The translations under genes were made by a program, and so were the position numbers. This document shows positions 35,345-45,788 of a stretch of 56,674 nucleotides of DNA, one piece after another (position 1 is the first letter of the stretch; each line of letters opens with the position of its first letter). Source of the DNA: Neorhizobium galegae bv. officinalis (GTDB taxonomy: Bacteria; Pseudomonadota; Alphaproteobacteria; Rhizobiales; Rhizobiaceae); NCBI GenBank assembly GCA_000985875.1, contig CCRI01000027.1, positions 1 to 56,674 on the forward strand. Reading direction: 5' to 3'. The notes under the pieces were generated by a model that saw nothing but the letters and a program-made list of their open reading frames with translations, did not search any database and had not been told where the DNA came from.

Positions 35345-36311
35345 GCCGCTATTGACGCTACGTGACCTGACCAAGCATTTCCCGGCCGGCGCCGGTAAGG
35401 TCGTTCAGGCAGTGGACGGGGTGAATCTTGATGTTTACGAGGGCGAGACGCTCGGCCTGGTAGGCGAATCGGGTTGCGGCAAGTCGACCACGGCGCATCT
35501 GATCGTCGGACTGCACCAAGCCAGCCGGGGCAAAGTGATCTTTGCCGGTGAGGATGTCGCCGCGTTGAGCGGACGCGCCCGCCAATCCATCCGCCATCAG
35601 ATGCAATATATATTCCAGGATCCCAATGACTCCCTGGACCCACGCATGCGCGTGCGGAGCATTATCGGCGAAGGACTCGTTGCCCGGGGCGGCATGGGCC
35701 GGGCGGAACGTGACGCGTTGATCCGCGAAATGTTGGAAAAGGTGGGGTTGCCACCCGACGCCATGGAACGGTTCCCACATGAATTTTCCGGCGGTCAGCG
35801 GCAACGGATCGGCATCGCACGCGCGCTGGTACTGCGCCCACGCCTTGTGGTCGCGGACGAGCCGATCTCGGCTTTGGATGTCTCGGTGCAATCCCAAATT
35901 CTCAACCTCATGGGCGATCTGCGCCGCGAACTCGGCCTGACCTATGTCTTCGTTGCCCACAACCTGGCAGCCGTCGGCTATGTCAGCGACCGGATCGCGG
36001 TCATGTATCTGGGGCGGGTTGTCGAGATTGGCGAGACCGCTGACATCCTGAACACACCGCGACACCCCTATACGCAAGCACTGCTGTCGGCGATCCCCGA
36101 CCCGGATATCGGGGCCGCGAAGAAGGCGCGCATCGTGTTGCAGGGCGATATTCCAAGCCCGATCGATCCGCCGTCCGGCTGCCGTTTCCGAACCCGCTGT
36201 CCAATGGCGCAGCAGATTTGCTCCGAGCAGGTGCCAATGCTCGGCCCGCACACGTCGCAAGATCGCCGTGCGCACCAGACGGCCTGCCATTTCGCCGGAG
36301 CCGTGTCATGA
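35337..36311 (+). CDS. Dipeptide-type ABC ATPase, DppF-like
   Basis: 324 residues. Walker A GESGCGKSTT, Q-loop FQDPNDSLDPR, signature FSGGQRQRIGIA, Walker B VADEPISALDV, and the C-terminal CRFRTRCPMAQQIC motif. Overlaps the DppD-like gene by 8 bases. Last gene of the amidase-importer operon. Confidence 0.94.
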   Translation: MTEPLLTLRDLTKHFPAGAGKVVQAVDGVNLDVYEGETLGLVGESGCGKSTTAHLIVGLHQASRGKVIFAGEDVAALSGRARQSIRHQMQYIFQDPNDSLDPRMRVRSIIGEGLVARGGMGRAERDALIREMLEKVGLPPDAMERFPHEFSGGQRQRIGIARALVLRPRLVVADEPISALDVSVQSQILNLMGDLRRELGLTYVFVAHNLAAVGYVSDRIAVMYLGRVVEIGETADILNTPRHPYTQALLSAIPDPDIGAAKKARIVLQGDIPSPIDPPSGCRFRTRCPMAQQICSEQVPMLGPHTSQDRRAHQTACHFAGAVS

Positions 36312-36775
36312 GCCGGCGCACAACGGACCTGGAGGTTTTAGGCGAGGGAGGGGTGCTCAGCCGGTGTTGCGCGACGGCAGCATTCCTGCCCTCGCCAATG
36401 TGGGACCTGCCCTGCCGTAAAATGCACGCCCGAGGGTCCTGAGCCGGTTGATCCGGCCTTAAGGCCGACGGCGTTGGCGATGAACGCGTCAATCGCCCGC
36501 TTACGACGCCTCTGTCGGATCGGGATTGCATCGCTCCCCCTCAACGTGTCAACACGCGGGTGCGAGAGGCGCCACGCGGGCCGGTGCGTGTAACAGAGCG
36601 GACTGATTGGGCCGGCTGCAATTGCGGACCCGCGATGTCGTATTGCCGCGTGGCCTACTTCTGCTAGTACCGCTATTCCGCTGATTACATGACGGTGTTT
36701 AGCTGGAGTATTTGGAAGGCCACCTCGGGTAATATCATAACCCACAGGTGGGATCTGAAAACGCCCTACCAGAAA
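36312..36775. other. Gene-free stretch beside the integrase remnant
   Basis: I see no gene I can support. Open frames here have no recognisable motif or start signal. Together with the decayed integrase that follows, it looks like degraded mobile DNA. Confidence 0.5.
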
Positions 36776-37107
36776 TCAGATAGGGATACGTTCGACCTCG
36801 TCGAGAGTGACTTCCTCGCTGCGGCGATCATAGAGCTGCGTGGTGCGCGTGTCTGCATGCTTAGCCATATCGCGGGCTTTTTTTCAAGCGACCCGCCGTT
36901 TTTCAGATAGGTCGTGATGCCGGTGCCCCACATGGAATGGTTGCCGATCTTGACGGAGATACCGGCGGCAAATGCGCGCGGGTGCATCATCGCGTAGGCG
37001 TTCGACTGGACCATCGGTCTGCCGGTCGGCTCGTCAGCACTGTGGCCCGTGCCCCCGGCTGTTGGTCGGGAAGAGCGGAGCCTGTTCGGCCGCTGGCATA
37101 TTTGCAA
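36776..37107 (-). pseudogene. Tyrosine site-specific integrase, C-terminal remnant
   Basis: Read on the minus strand, one frame gives SNAYAMM, AAGISVKIGNHSMWGTGIT and TYLKNGGSLEK; a shift of frame at an A-tract (about 36885) continues as ARDMAKHADTRTTQLYDRR, then SEEVTLDEVERIPI and TGA at 36776-36778. This matches the catalytic C-terminus of rhizobial tyrosine recombinases (usual form HSFRATGITAYLKNGG and STRTTQLYDRR). The nucleophile Tyr is kept, but the Arg that normally follows GNHSF is lost (HSMWG), so the gene is dead by both frameshift and substitution. The N-terminal half is missing. Confidence 0.8.
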
Positions 37108-37176
37108 TCACGACCAACACGTCTCCAAGCAGTTCCGGCGACACGACCGTCTTATTAACCAGCTTCAGACAATCCA

Positions 37177-37210
37177 TTATCCATGATAAAGGGGGCTTTG
37201 TCATGGATAA
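37177..37210. repeat. 34-bp lox-like inverted repeat
   Basis: TTATCCATGATAA, an 8-base core AGGGGGCT, TTGTCATGGATAA. The two 13-base arms are inverted copies with 12 of 13 positions matching. The 13-8-13 layout equals that of known Cre/lox-class recombination sites. It lies about 70 bp from the integrase remnant. It could also form a hairpin. Its role is inferred only from layout and neighbour. Confidence 0.6.
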
Positions 37211-37236
37211 TCGGCGTCATAACCTCTCAGAAATTC

Positions 37237-37270
37237 GGTGGTCGCAGGTTCACATCCTTTCAAGGCGACC
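37237..37270 (+). other. tRNA 3'-end-like stretch, possible attachment-site scar
   Basis: GGTGGTCGCAGGTTCACATC followed by CTTTCAAGGCGACC resembles the T-arm and acceptor end of a tRNA (GGTTC loop, flanking GTCGC and GGCGACC), but the T-stem does not pair well and no upstream tRNA body folds. It sits beside the integrase remnant, where such scars are common. Confidence 0.3.
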
Positions 37271-37275
37271 GACAC

Positions 37276-38181
37276 CTATGAAGTTGGGTCCTGTTGAAGC
37301 ACGCCCTTTAGCGTGTTTACGAATGTCTGCGCGGCGAGCGACAGTGGCCTGCGTTTTGGCAAGATCATACCAACGGATACGGGAATTCGTGGCTCGAACT
37401 GACGGACGACAATGTGGTCCAGTTCGTTCGCGTCCCATACAGAGAACTGGTCAACGAGTGCCACGCCTCGGCCTCGCTCGACCAGCCGCCGGATGAGTTG
37501 GCTTTGATTGGAAATCAGGGTATTCGACGGCCGCACTCCTTCATCGGACAGTGATCGGAAGATCGCCGCGCCGAAAGGCACCGAGCGGGGATAGGTCACA
37601 AAGGGCTGATCGGCAATGTCGCTCGCTAGGATGATCCGATGCTGCGCGAGCATGTGGTCAGGTGGCATGATGCAGACCATCGATGAGGTCTTCAGCGTCT
37701 GCGTCATCAGGTCGGACTCGTGTTCTGGGTGGTGCACCAGTCCGAAATCGTAGTTACCGCGGCTGACATAAGAATGGATTTTGTCGGAGTCGAGCAGATC
37801 GACCTGCACCTGGATGCCGGGATATTGGTTGTTGAAACTCTCGATGGCCATCGGGATCAAGGCCGTGCTGAACGCGGACAAAATGCCGATGTTGACGTAG
37901 CCTTGCGTCATTGCCGTGAGATCAAGCGATAGGTTTTCGAAGACCGTTAGCTCATCCATCAAGCGTGCCGCGTGCGAAAAGAGCAGCTCGGCCTCGGGTG
38001 TCGGACGTAGCCTCCCTGCGCTCCGCTCGAACAGTTTGATGCCTGCGAATTCCTCAAGCTGTTTCAGCGACTTGCTGGCATTCGGCTGAGTGGTGTGCAG
38101 AACAAGCGCCGCTTCCGTCACTGAGCCGGTCTTCATGAAGGCCGCAAGCGTGTCGAGATGCCTCAGCTTGATCCGTCGCAT
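37276..38181 (-). CDS. LysR family transcriptional regulator (GbpR/CbbR-like)
   Basis: 301 residues. The N-terminal HTH is KLRHLDTLAAFMKTGSVTEAALVLHTTQPNASKSLKQLE; the effector domain covers about 90-295 (GYVNIGILSAFSTALIP, DFGLVHHPE). The HTH form with QPNASKSL is seen in regulators of sugar and opine uptake. ATG 38181 is chosen because GGGAG lies upstream and the HTH begins normally; an in-frame ATG at 38202 falls inside the palindrome. Divergent from HyuA and probably controls the whole operon to 49178. Confidence 0.92.
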   Translation of the reverse strand: MRRIKLRHLDTLAAFMKTGSVTEAALVLHTTQPNASKSLKQLEEFAGIKLFERSAGRLRPTPEAELLFSHAARLMDELTVFENLSLDLTAMTQGYVNIGILSAFSTALIPMAIESFNNQYPGIQVQVDLLDSDKIHSYVSRGNYDFGLVHHPEHESDLMTQTLKTSSMVCIMPPDHMLAQHRIILASDIADQPFVTYPRSVPFGAAIFRSLSDEGVRPSNTLISNQSQLIRRLVERGRGVALVDQFSVWDANELDHIVVRQFEPRIPVSVGMILPKRRPLSLAAQTFVNTLKGVLQQDPTS

Positions 38182-38199
38182 GATGTGGTACTCCCTGAA

Positions 38200-38216
38200 C
38201 ATTCCATTTTGGAATG
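38200..38216. promoter_or_regulatory. Palindromic LysR box
   Basis: CATTCCA-TTT-TGGAATG is a perfect 7-bp dyad with a 3-base centre, containing TTCCA-N3-TGGAA in the T-N11-A form of LysR sites. It lies in the gap between the LysR gene and hyuA. Confidence 0.7.
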
Positions 38217-38329
38217 GAAAGCTTGAATAATTGAATTTTACAAACTTGGGGAGTCAATTCTAGATGTCGTTCATGACAGGCAAGGCGGCGGTGTGAAGCC
38301 GGTGCCACAGCGCAAAAGACCAGAGCATC

Positions 38330-40375
38330 ATGGGCAATATCAGGGTCGGCATCGATGTCGGCGGAACCTTCACAGATTTCACGGTCCTCGATGACGAGAC
38401 CGGAGACATGCGCCATTTCAAGGTGTCCTCGACGCCTCACGATCCGTCCGAAGCGATCGAGACCGGCATTGCCGGTTTTGCCGAGCGTGGCCTTCAGGCC
38501 TCCGACGTGATCCATTTCGGTCATGGTACGACAGTTGCGACCAACATGGTGATTGAACGGCGCGGCGGAAAGACCGGCCTCTTGACCACCGAAGGTTTTC
38601 GCGACGTACTCGAGATCGGCCGCCAGACCCGCCCCGACCTGTTCGACATGAGCGTTCGAAAGCCGGACCCGCTGGTTGTCCGTCCGCTGCGCCTCGAAGT
38701 GGCGGAGCGCCTTGGCCCGGCCGGGGAAATCATCGTGCCGCTCGACGAAGCGGGCGTCGAAGCCGCCGCGGAACGCTTCAAGCAAGAGGGCGTGGAGGCC
38801 GTCGCAATCGGATTCCTGCATTCCTATCGCAACCCGGCGCACGAGCGGCGCGCCGGAGAAATCATCAGCAAGCGCCTGCCCGGTGTTTTCATCTCGCTGT
38901 CGAGCGACGTCCTGCCCGAGTTCCGTGAATACGAGCGCATCTCGACCACGGTGATGAACGCCTACCTGATGCCGCGCATGGACGGTTATCTCGATCGCTT
39001 CATGACGCGATCGCGCAAGGCGGGCATCGAGGCCAAGCCCTATACGATCCATTCCAACGGCGGCCTTATGTCCACCGAAACGGCGCGCAACTATCCGGTC
39101 CGGACCTGCCTCTCAGGCCCTGCGGCCGGTGTTGTCGGCGCATCCCTCGTGGGCAAGGCGGCGTCCTTCCCCGACATCATCACCTATGACGTCGGCGGCA
39201 CCTCCACCGACGTCGCCCTGATCGCCAATGGCAAGCCGGCCTATTCCACCGACCGCGACGTGGCAGGCTATTCCATCCGTTGCCCGATGGTCGACGTCAA
39301 CGTCATCGGTGCCGGTGGCGGCTCGATCGCCTGGCTCGACGATGCCGGCGGTCTGAAGGTCGGCCCGCAGAGCGCGGCCGCCGTACCGGGGCCTGCCGCC
39401 TACGGCAAGGGCGGAACGGATGCGACGATCTCCGACGCCAATATCGTGCTGCAGCGCCTCAACCCGGTCGCGCTTCTTGATGGAGCCATGCCCGTCGATC
39501 GCGAGGCGGCCCTCAAGGCCGTCGGCGCCGTCGCCGAAAAGATCGGTCGCTCCGTCGAGGATACGGCCTGGGGCATCATACGCATCGCCGTCGCCAACAT
39601 GGCGCGCGCCATCCGGGCGGTATCGATGGACAAGGGGCACGACCTCACACCCTTCGCACTGATGGCTTTCGGCGGCGCCGGGCCGCTCCATTCCTCGCTG
39701 GTGGCTGCAGAAACCGGCCTGAATACCGTCATAATTCCGGAATCCCCCGGCACGATGTGCGCCCGCGGCGTGCTTCTCTCGGACGTGACGCGCGATTTCG
39801 TTTCCACGCAGATCAAGCGGGTCCAGGGTGAAAGCTGGCTCGACATCCGCTCCGCCCTTGAAGGTCTGGAAGTCCAGGCACGCGAATGGCTAGAGGCGGA
39901 AACGATCCCGGATGAGAAGCGTGCGCTCCAGCATATCGCCGAAGCCCGCTATGCCGGTCAGAACCATGAAATCCGTGTCGAGGGCATTCTTTCCACCCCG
40001 GAAGACTTCGCCGCGCGTTTCGCCGAAGCCCATCGTGTCGTCTATGGTTATGCGCTGAACGATCATCCGGTCGAGATCGTCAATCTGCGCATCCAGGCGA
40101 TCGGTCATGCGGGCCGGCCGCTTCAGACAGTGCCGGGTGTTGCCGGCACCATCAAAGACGCCATCGTCGGCGAGCGCGAGGTCTATATCGATCCGCAGAC
40201 CGGATGGCTGACCGTGCCGGTCTACAAGCGCGCCTCGATGCCGCAGGCCGAGAGGTTCTCCGGTCCCGCGATCATCGAGGAGCTGACCTCCACGACCTAC
40301 GTCCTCCCCGGCCAGTCGGGCGTCGTCGACGCCTACGGCAACATCATCCTCAGCTTTGTGAAGGACCGTGCCTGA
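38330..40375 (+). CDS. hyuA: Hydantoinase/oxoprolinase family protein, subunit A (HyuA)
   Basis: 681 residues, the usual length. The actin-like ATPase marks are IRVGIDVGGTFTDFTVLDD at the N-terminus, HGTTVATNMVIERRGGKTGLL, and YDVGGTSTDVALI in the centre. Members with subunit B use ATP to open cyclic amides (5-oxoproline, N-methylhydantoin) or to carboxylate ketones. HyuB follows directly (TGATG overlap). First gene of an operon that also holds an Amadori deglycase and kinase, suggesting a cyclised amino-acid derivative as substrate (inference). The symbol names the family, not a proven substrate. Confidence 0.93.
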   Translation: MGNIRVGIDVGGTFTDFTVLDDETGDMRHFKVSSTPHDPSEAIETGIAGFAERGLQASDVIHFGHGTTVATNMVIERRGGKTGLLTTEGFRDVLEIGRQTRPDLFDMSVRKPDPLVVRPLRLEVAERLGPAGEIIVPLDEAGVEAAAERFKQEGVEAVAIGFLHSYRNPAHERRAGEIISKRLPGVFISLSSDVLPEFREYERISTTVMNAYLMPRMDGYLDRFMTRSRKAGIEAKPYTIHSNGGLMSTETARNYPVRTCLSGPAAGVVGASLVGKAASFPDIITYDVGGTSTDVALIANGKPAYSTDRDVAGYSIRCPMVDVNVIGAGGGSIAWLDDAGGLKVGPQSAAAVPGPAAYGKGGTDATISDANIVLQRLNPVALLDGAMPVDREAALKAVGAVAEKIGRSVEDTAWGIIRIAVANMARAIRAVSMDKGHDLTPFALMAFGGAGPLHSSLVAAETGLNTVIIPESPGTMCARGVLLSDVTRDFVSTQIKRVQGESWLDIRSALEGLEVQAREWLEAETIPDEKRALQHIAEARYAGQNHEIRVEGILSTPEDFAARFAEAHRVVYGYALNDHPVEIVNLRIQAIGHAGRPLQTVPGVAGTIKDAIVGEREVYIDPQTGWLTVPVYKRASMPQAERFSGPAIIEELTSTTYVLPGQSGVVDAYGNIILSFVKDRA

Positions 40376-41985
40376 TGCAGCAGCACGTCAAACCGCCGCG
40401 CGAATTCGACGCCATCGAGATGGAGGTCTACTCCAACCGGTTCATGTCGATCACCGATGAGATGGGACTGAGCCTCGTGCGCTCGTCTTTCTCGACCAAT
40501 ATCAAGGAACGCAAGGATTGCTCGGTCGGTCTTTTCGACGGCCGTGGCCGGCTGATCGTGCAGGCGTCCCATATTCCGGTCCACCTCGGTTCGTTGCAGG
40601 GCGGTGTCGCGGCGGTTCTGGAAAACTACAAGCTCGAGGACATCAGGCCGGGCGACGCGTTCATCTGCAACGACCCCTATCTCGCCGGCGGATCGCATAC
40701 GCCGGACATCTCGATCCTGACACCTGTTTTCTATGATGGCCGGCTCTGCTTCTTCGCCGCCAATCTCGGCCATCATTCGGATGTCGGCGGCGGTGTTCCG
40801 GGCTCCTGCGATCCCAGCCAGACGAGCATATTTGCGGAAGGGCTGCGCATCCCGGTACTGAAGATCGCACGCGAAGGGGTTCTGGACGAGCAGATCGTCA
40901 AGCTCATCAGCACCAACAGCCGCGACCCGCTGGAGCGTATTCTCGATCTCAAGGTGCAGATCGCCACCAACGAGATCGGTCAGCGGAAACTCGTGGCGCT
41001 TGCGGACCAGTTCGGAATCGCGACTGTCGAGAAGGCGATCGACGACCTGATCGCCTATTCGGAAAGCCGTCTGCGCAAGCGCATCAGTGATCTTCCTGAT
41101 GGCATCTACAGGGGCGAAGCCTTCATCGACGGCGACGGCGTCGGCTACGAGCCCTGCCGCATCGAGGTGGCGATCAAGGTCGAGGGCGACGGCATCACCT
41201 TCGATTTCACCGGCACCGATCCTCAAGCGCGAGGTGCGGTCAACATTCCCAAGACCGCCCTCGACGCCACCTGCTACTACACGATCAAGGCGTTGCTCGA
41301 CCCGGCGCTGCCGCCGAACGAGGGCATGGCGCTTCCCGTGACGATTGTTGCGGAAGAGGGCACGCTGGTGCGGCCGAAATTCCCGGCTGCCGTGGGCATC
41401 CGTTCGACCAGCTGCCAGCGTGTCGTCCGCGCCATATTCCAGGCCTTTGCCGACGTGCTGCCGAGGGAGAAGGTCTTTGCCTCCTCGGCCGACATGAACG
41501 CGACGATGATCTTTTTCGGTCCGCACAAGACGCGCGAAGGCAGTTTCGTCTACCTCGAAACCGTCGGCGGCGGTGCTGGCGCAAGCCTTGACCACGACGG
41601 CATGAGCGGCATTCAGGTGCATATCACCAACACCTCGAACCTACCGGCCGAAGCGCTCGAAATCGAGTATCCGCTGATGGTGCGCCGTTATGCGCTCGCC
41701 ACCGGCTCGGGTGGTGAAGGCCAGACGACGGGCGGCATGGGCATCGTCCGCGAAGTGGTCGCGATGACGGATGGTGTGCGGGCGAACGCATCCTGCGAAG
41801 GCCTCCGGACTCCGGCCGACGGCGTCTTCGGCGGCGGCCAGGGCGAGGTCGCCCGGCTGAAGTTCGCGAATGCAGATGGCACGGTCAAGGAATACGACAT
41901 CTCGATCACCAACATCCTGATGAACCGCGGGGACAGCCTGTTCCTGCAAACGCCGGGCGGCGGTGGCTTCGGCCGCGCTTCCTGA
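40375..41985 (+). CDS. hyuB: Hydantoinase/oxoprolinase family protein, subunit B (HyuB)
   Basis: 536 residues. Family marks: EFDAIEMEVYSNRFMSITDEMG, SFSTNIKERKDCSVGLFD, VQASHIPVHLGSLQGG, ICNDPYLAGGSHTPDI with its conserved Asn-Asp, FFAANLGHHSDVGG (metal-site His-His-x-Asp), and the glycine-rich end FLQTPGGGGFG. Start ATG 40375 shares its A with the HyuA stop. It carries the hydrolytic or carboxylating site that works with the ATPase subunit. Confidence 0.93.
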   Translation: MQQHVKPPREFDAIEMEVYSNRFMSITDEMGLSLVRSSFSTNIKERKDCSVGLFDGRGRLIVQASHIPVHLGSLQGGVAAVLENYKLEDIRPGDAFICNDPYLAGGSHTPDISILTPVFYDGRLCFFAANLGHHSDVGGGVPGSCDPSQTSIFAEGLRIPVLKIAREGVLDEQIVKLISTNSRDPLERILDLKVQIATNEIGQRKLVALADQFGIATVEKAIDDLIAYSESRLRKRISDLPDGIYRGEAFIDGDGVGYEPCRIEVAIKVEGDGITFDFTGTDPQARGAVNIPKTALDATCYYTIKALLDPALPPNEGMALPVTIVAEEGTLVRPKFPAAVGIRSTSCQRVVRAIFQAFADVLPREKVFASSADMNATMIFFGPHKTREGSFVYLETVGGGAGASLDHDGMSGIQVHITNTSNLPAEALEIEYPLMVRRYALATGSGGEGQTTGGMGIVREVVAMTDGVRANASCEGLRTPADGVFGGGQGEVARLKFANADGTVKEYDISITNILMNRGDSLFLQTPGGGGFGRAS

Positions 41986-42008
41986 ATTCCCTTTGGAGAA
42001 TGAATGAC

Positions 42009-43055
42009 ATGGCTCTCGAAAACCTGACGCCGAGCGACGAACAGATCAAGTCCGCTCCGAACCCGAACTACCTCGAAGGCGACTATCTGAAGGGCGTCCT
42101 GGAGATGACCTTCCGCGACGGCAACCCGGTTGCCGAAAAGCTGGTCGATGAGATCTTCTCTTCGCGCCAGATCGACTCCATCTATCTGGTCGGTGCCGGC
42201 GGCTCGAACTCCTATATCGAGCCGGTCAAATACATCCTCGACAAGTATTGCGACCTCAGGATCGAGCGCATCAACTCGACGGAACTCGAAACGCGCCGTC
42301 CGAAGCCCGTCAATGAAAAGGCCATCGTGCTCCTCACGTCCCATAACGGCGAGACCGAAGACACGGTCGTCGCCGCCCGCTGGGCCAAGACGACCGGCGC
42401 CGTCACCGTGGCGCTGACCTCGGGTCACGACAGCGGCCTTGCGAAGATCTGCGACTATCTGCTGCCCTACAGCAAGGAGTTGCCGGGCATGCCGAAGACG
42501 ATGATCGCCTATCTCTTCGCCGCCCATTTCCTAAAGCGCCTCGGCAACCCGGTCGGCACCCAGCTCATCGCCGATCTGGAAGCGATGCCGGCCAAGCTGC
42601 ATGACATCAAGAATGCCGAGCGCGAGCGCGGCATGGAACTCGCCCGCCGTTACAAGGACGAGAACATCTACTATGTTCTTTCGAGCGGCATTCTGTCGGC
42701 GCTGAACTACCAGTACTCGATCTGCATCTTCAACGAGATGCTGTGGCTCGACGCGTCCGACATCCATTCGGGCGAATTCCGCCACGGCCCGTTCGAAGTC
42801 GCCGATCCGGAGATGGCATACGTTTTCCTGATGGACAACGGCGAGAACCGCAAGATCGACCAGCGGGCGCTGAAGTTCACCCGCCGCGTCACGGACAAGG
42901 TCATCACCTTCGATGCCGGCCGCTACGAGGATGTCTCGCCGCTGCTGTCTCCCTTCGTGATCGGCGTCACTTGGTATTGGTTCGCGCATACGCTTTCGGT
43001 TCTGCGCGAGCATCCGCTCAGCGTGCGCCGCTACATGTGGAAAGTCGACTACTGA
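42009..43055 (+). CDS. SIS-domain sugar isomerase, fructoselysine-6-phosphate deglycase-like (FrlB-like)
   Basis: 348 residues with two SIS domains. YLVGAGGSNSYIEP and SHNGETEDTVVAARWA form the first phosphosugar site. The second half carries DIHSGEFRHGPFEVADPEMAYVF and DKVITFDAG, closely resembling E. coli FrlB (ESGEFRHGPLEIVEP). FrlB splits fructoselysine 6-phosphate into glucose 6-phosphate and lysine in the cytoplasm. The amino acid released here may differ. GGAG at 41995-41998 fits ATG 42009 (10 bases) better than ATG 42000 (1 base). Confidence 0.87.
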   Translation: MALENLTPSDEQIKSAPNPNYLEGDYLKGVLEMTFRDGNPVAEKLVDEIFSSRQIDSIYLVGAGGSNSYIEPVKYILDKYCDLRIERINSTELETRRPKPVNEKAIVLLTSHNGETEDTVVAARWAKTTGAVTVALTSGHDSGLAKICDYLLPYSKELPGMPKTMIAYLFAAHFLKRLGNPVGTQLIADLEAMPAKLHDIKNAERERGMELARRYKDENIYYVLSSGILSALNYQYSICIFNEMLWLDASDIHSGEFRHGPFEVADPEMAYVFLMDNGENRKIDQRALKFTRRVTDKVITFDAGRYEDVSPLLSPFVIGVTWYWFAHTLSVLREHPLSVRRYMWKVDY

Positions 43056-43183
43056 TGACGAAGACGTCCGCCGACATCGCCTTCAATCCCGGCGTGAGAG
43101 TTTTGCGCCGGATAGGGCTGCGCGCTTGGCGGATGTCCCACCCGTCTCGGCACCGCACGACAGGGAAGGCGGTCGAGAAATGA
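43055..43183 (+). CDS. Possible 42-residue coupling ORF
   Basis: An open frame begins in TGATG with the deglycase stop and ends in ATGATG with the kinase start, filling the 125-bp gap exactly. The encoded peptide is basic in its second half (Arg, His and Lys rich) and has no recognisable domain. It may be translated simply to carry ribosomes to the kinase gene, or be chance. Confidence 0.35.
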   Translation: MTKTSADIAFNPGVRVLRRIGLRAWRMSHPSRHRTTGKAVEK

Positions 43184-44073
43184 TGACGCCAGACAAGACA
43201 TATTCGGGCCTTAAGGTCCTCGGGCTCGGCGACAATGTTGTCGACCGTTACCTGCATACGGGCAAGATGTACCCGGGCGGCAATGCACTCAATTTTTCGG
43301 CCTACGCCAGGATGCTCGGCGCGGATGCCGCTTTTCTCGGCACGTTCGGCACGGATGCTGCGGGACGCCATGTGCGCTCCACGCTGGAAGAGCTTGCCAT
43401 TCCGACACCGCTCTGCCGGATGGTCGAAGGCGAGAACGGCCATGCGGATGTGCGCGTCGTTGATGGAGACCGCGAGTTCGTGTTTTCCAACAAGGGCGGC
43501 GTTGCGCGGGAAAATCCCTTCACACCGGTCCAGGCCGATCTGGACTATATTGCCGGTTTCCGCCTCGTGCACACGAGCTGCTACAGCCATCTCAATCCGC
43601 ATCTGGCGGCATTGAAGGACGCGAGCGCTCTGCTTTCCTATGATTTTTCCTATCGCTGGCAGGTGGACGATCTAATCGGCCCCGTAACGCCGCATCTTGA
43701 TTTTGCAGCGCTTTCGGCGGGCGACGTCGGTCGTGAATGCGGTCTTGCTGTCCTGCGCGAAGCCATTTCCAACGGCTGCAGCCTGGCCCTGGCGACCTTC
43801 GGACCGGAAGGCGCCACGGCCTATAACGGCGAGGACTTCGTTTCCGTTCTGCCCACGCCTGCCAATGTCGTCGATACGCTCGGCGCCGGCGATGCATTCA
43901 TCACAGCGACGCTCCTTTCGCTGCTCGCGGCAGGCTGGACGCGCGGGAACCGGCCTTCGGCGGAAGCCATCGTTATCGCCATGGAAAAAGGCAGCAAGTT
44001 TGCAGCCGAAATCTGCGGGGTCGATGGCGCATTCGGTCATGCCGCTCCCATCACCACCGACGAACACGTCTGA
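43180..44073 (+). CDS. PfkB family kinase, fructoselysine 6-kinase-like (FrlD-like)
   Basis: 297 residues. The ribokinase fold is shown by GLGDNVVDRYLHTGKMYPGG at the N-terminus, YPGGNALNFSAYARMLGA, and the C-terminal anion-hole motif DTLGAGDAFITA, where the Asp is the catalytic base. The middle (VHTSCYSHLNP, ALLSYDFSYRWQ, PHLDFAALSAG) aligns closely with E. coli FrlD (DFSDKWD, PHLDFAFAS). FrlD phosphorylates fructoselysine at C6 of the sugar. With the FrlB-like gene this forms a complete two-step Amadori route. ATG 43180 or 43183 are both possible. Confidence 0.88.
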   Translation: MMTPDKTYSGLKVLGLGDNVVDRYLHTGKMYPGGNALNFSAYARMLGADAAFLGTFGTDAAGRHVRSTLEELAIPTPLCRMVEGENGHADVRVVDGDREFVFSNKGGVARENPFTPVQADLDYIAGFRLVHTSCYSHLNPHLAALKDASALLSYDFSYRWQVDDLIGPVTPHLDFAALSAGDVGRECGLAVLREAISNGCSLALATFGPEGATAYNGEDFVSVLPTPANVVDTLGAGDAFITATLLSLLAAGWTRGNRPSAEAIVIAMEKGSKFAAEICGVDGAFGHAAPITTDEHV

Positions 44074-44084
44074 GAGGGGGGCGG

Positions 44085-45784
<1,700 letters not shown>

Positions 45785-45788
<4 letters not shown>

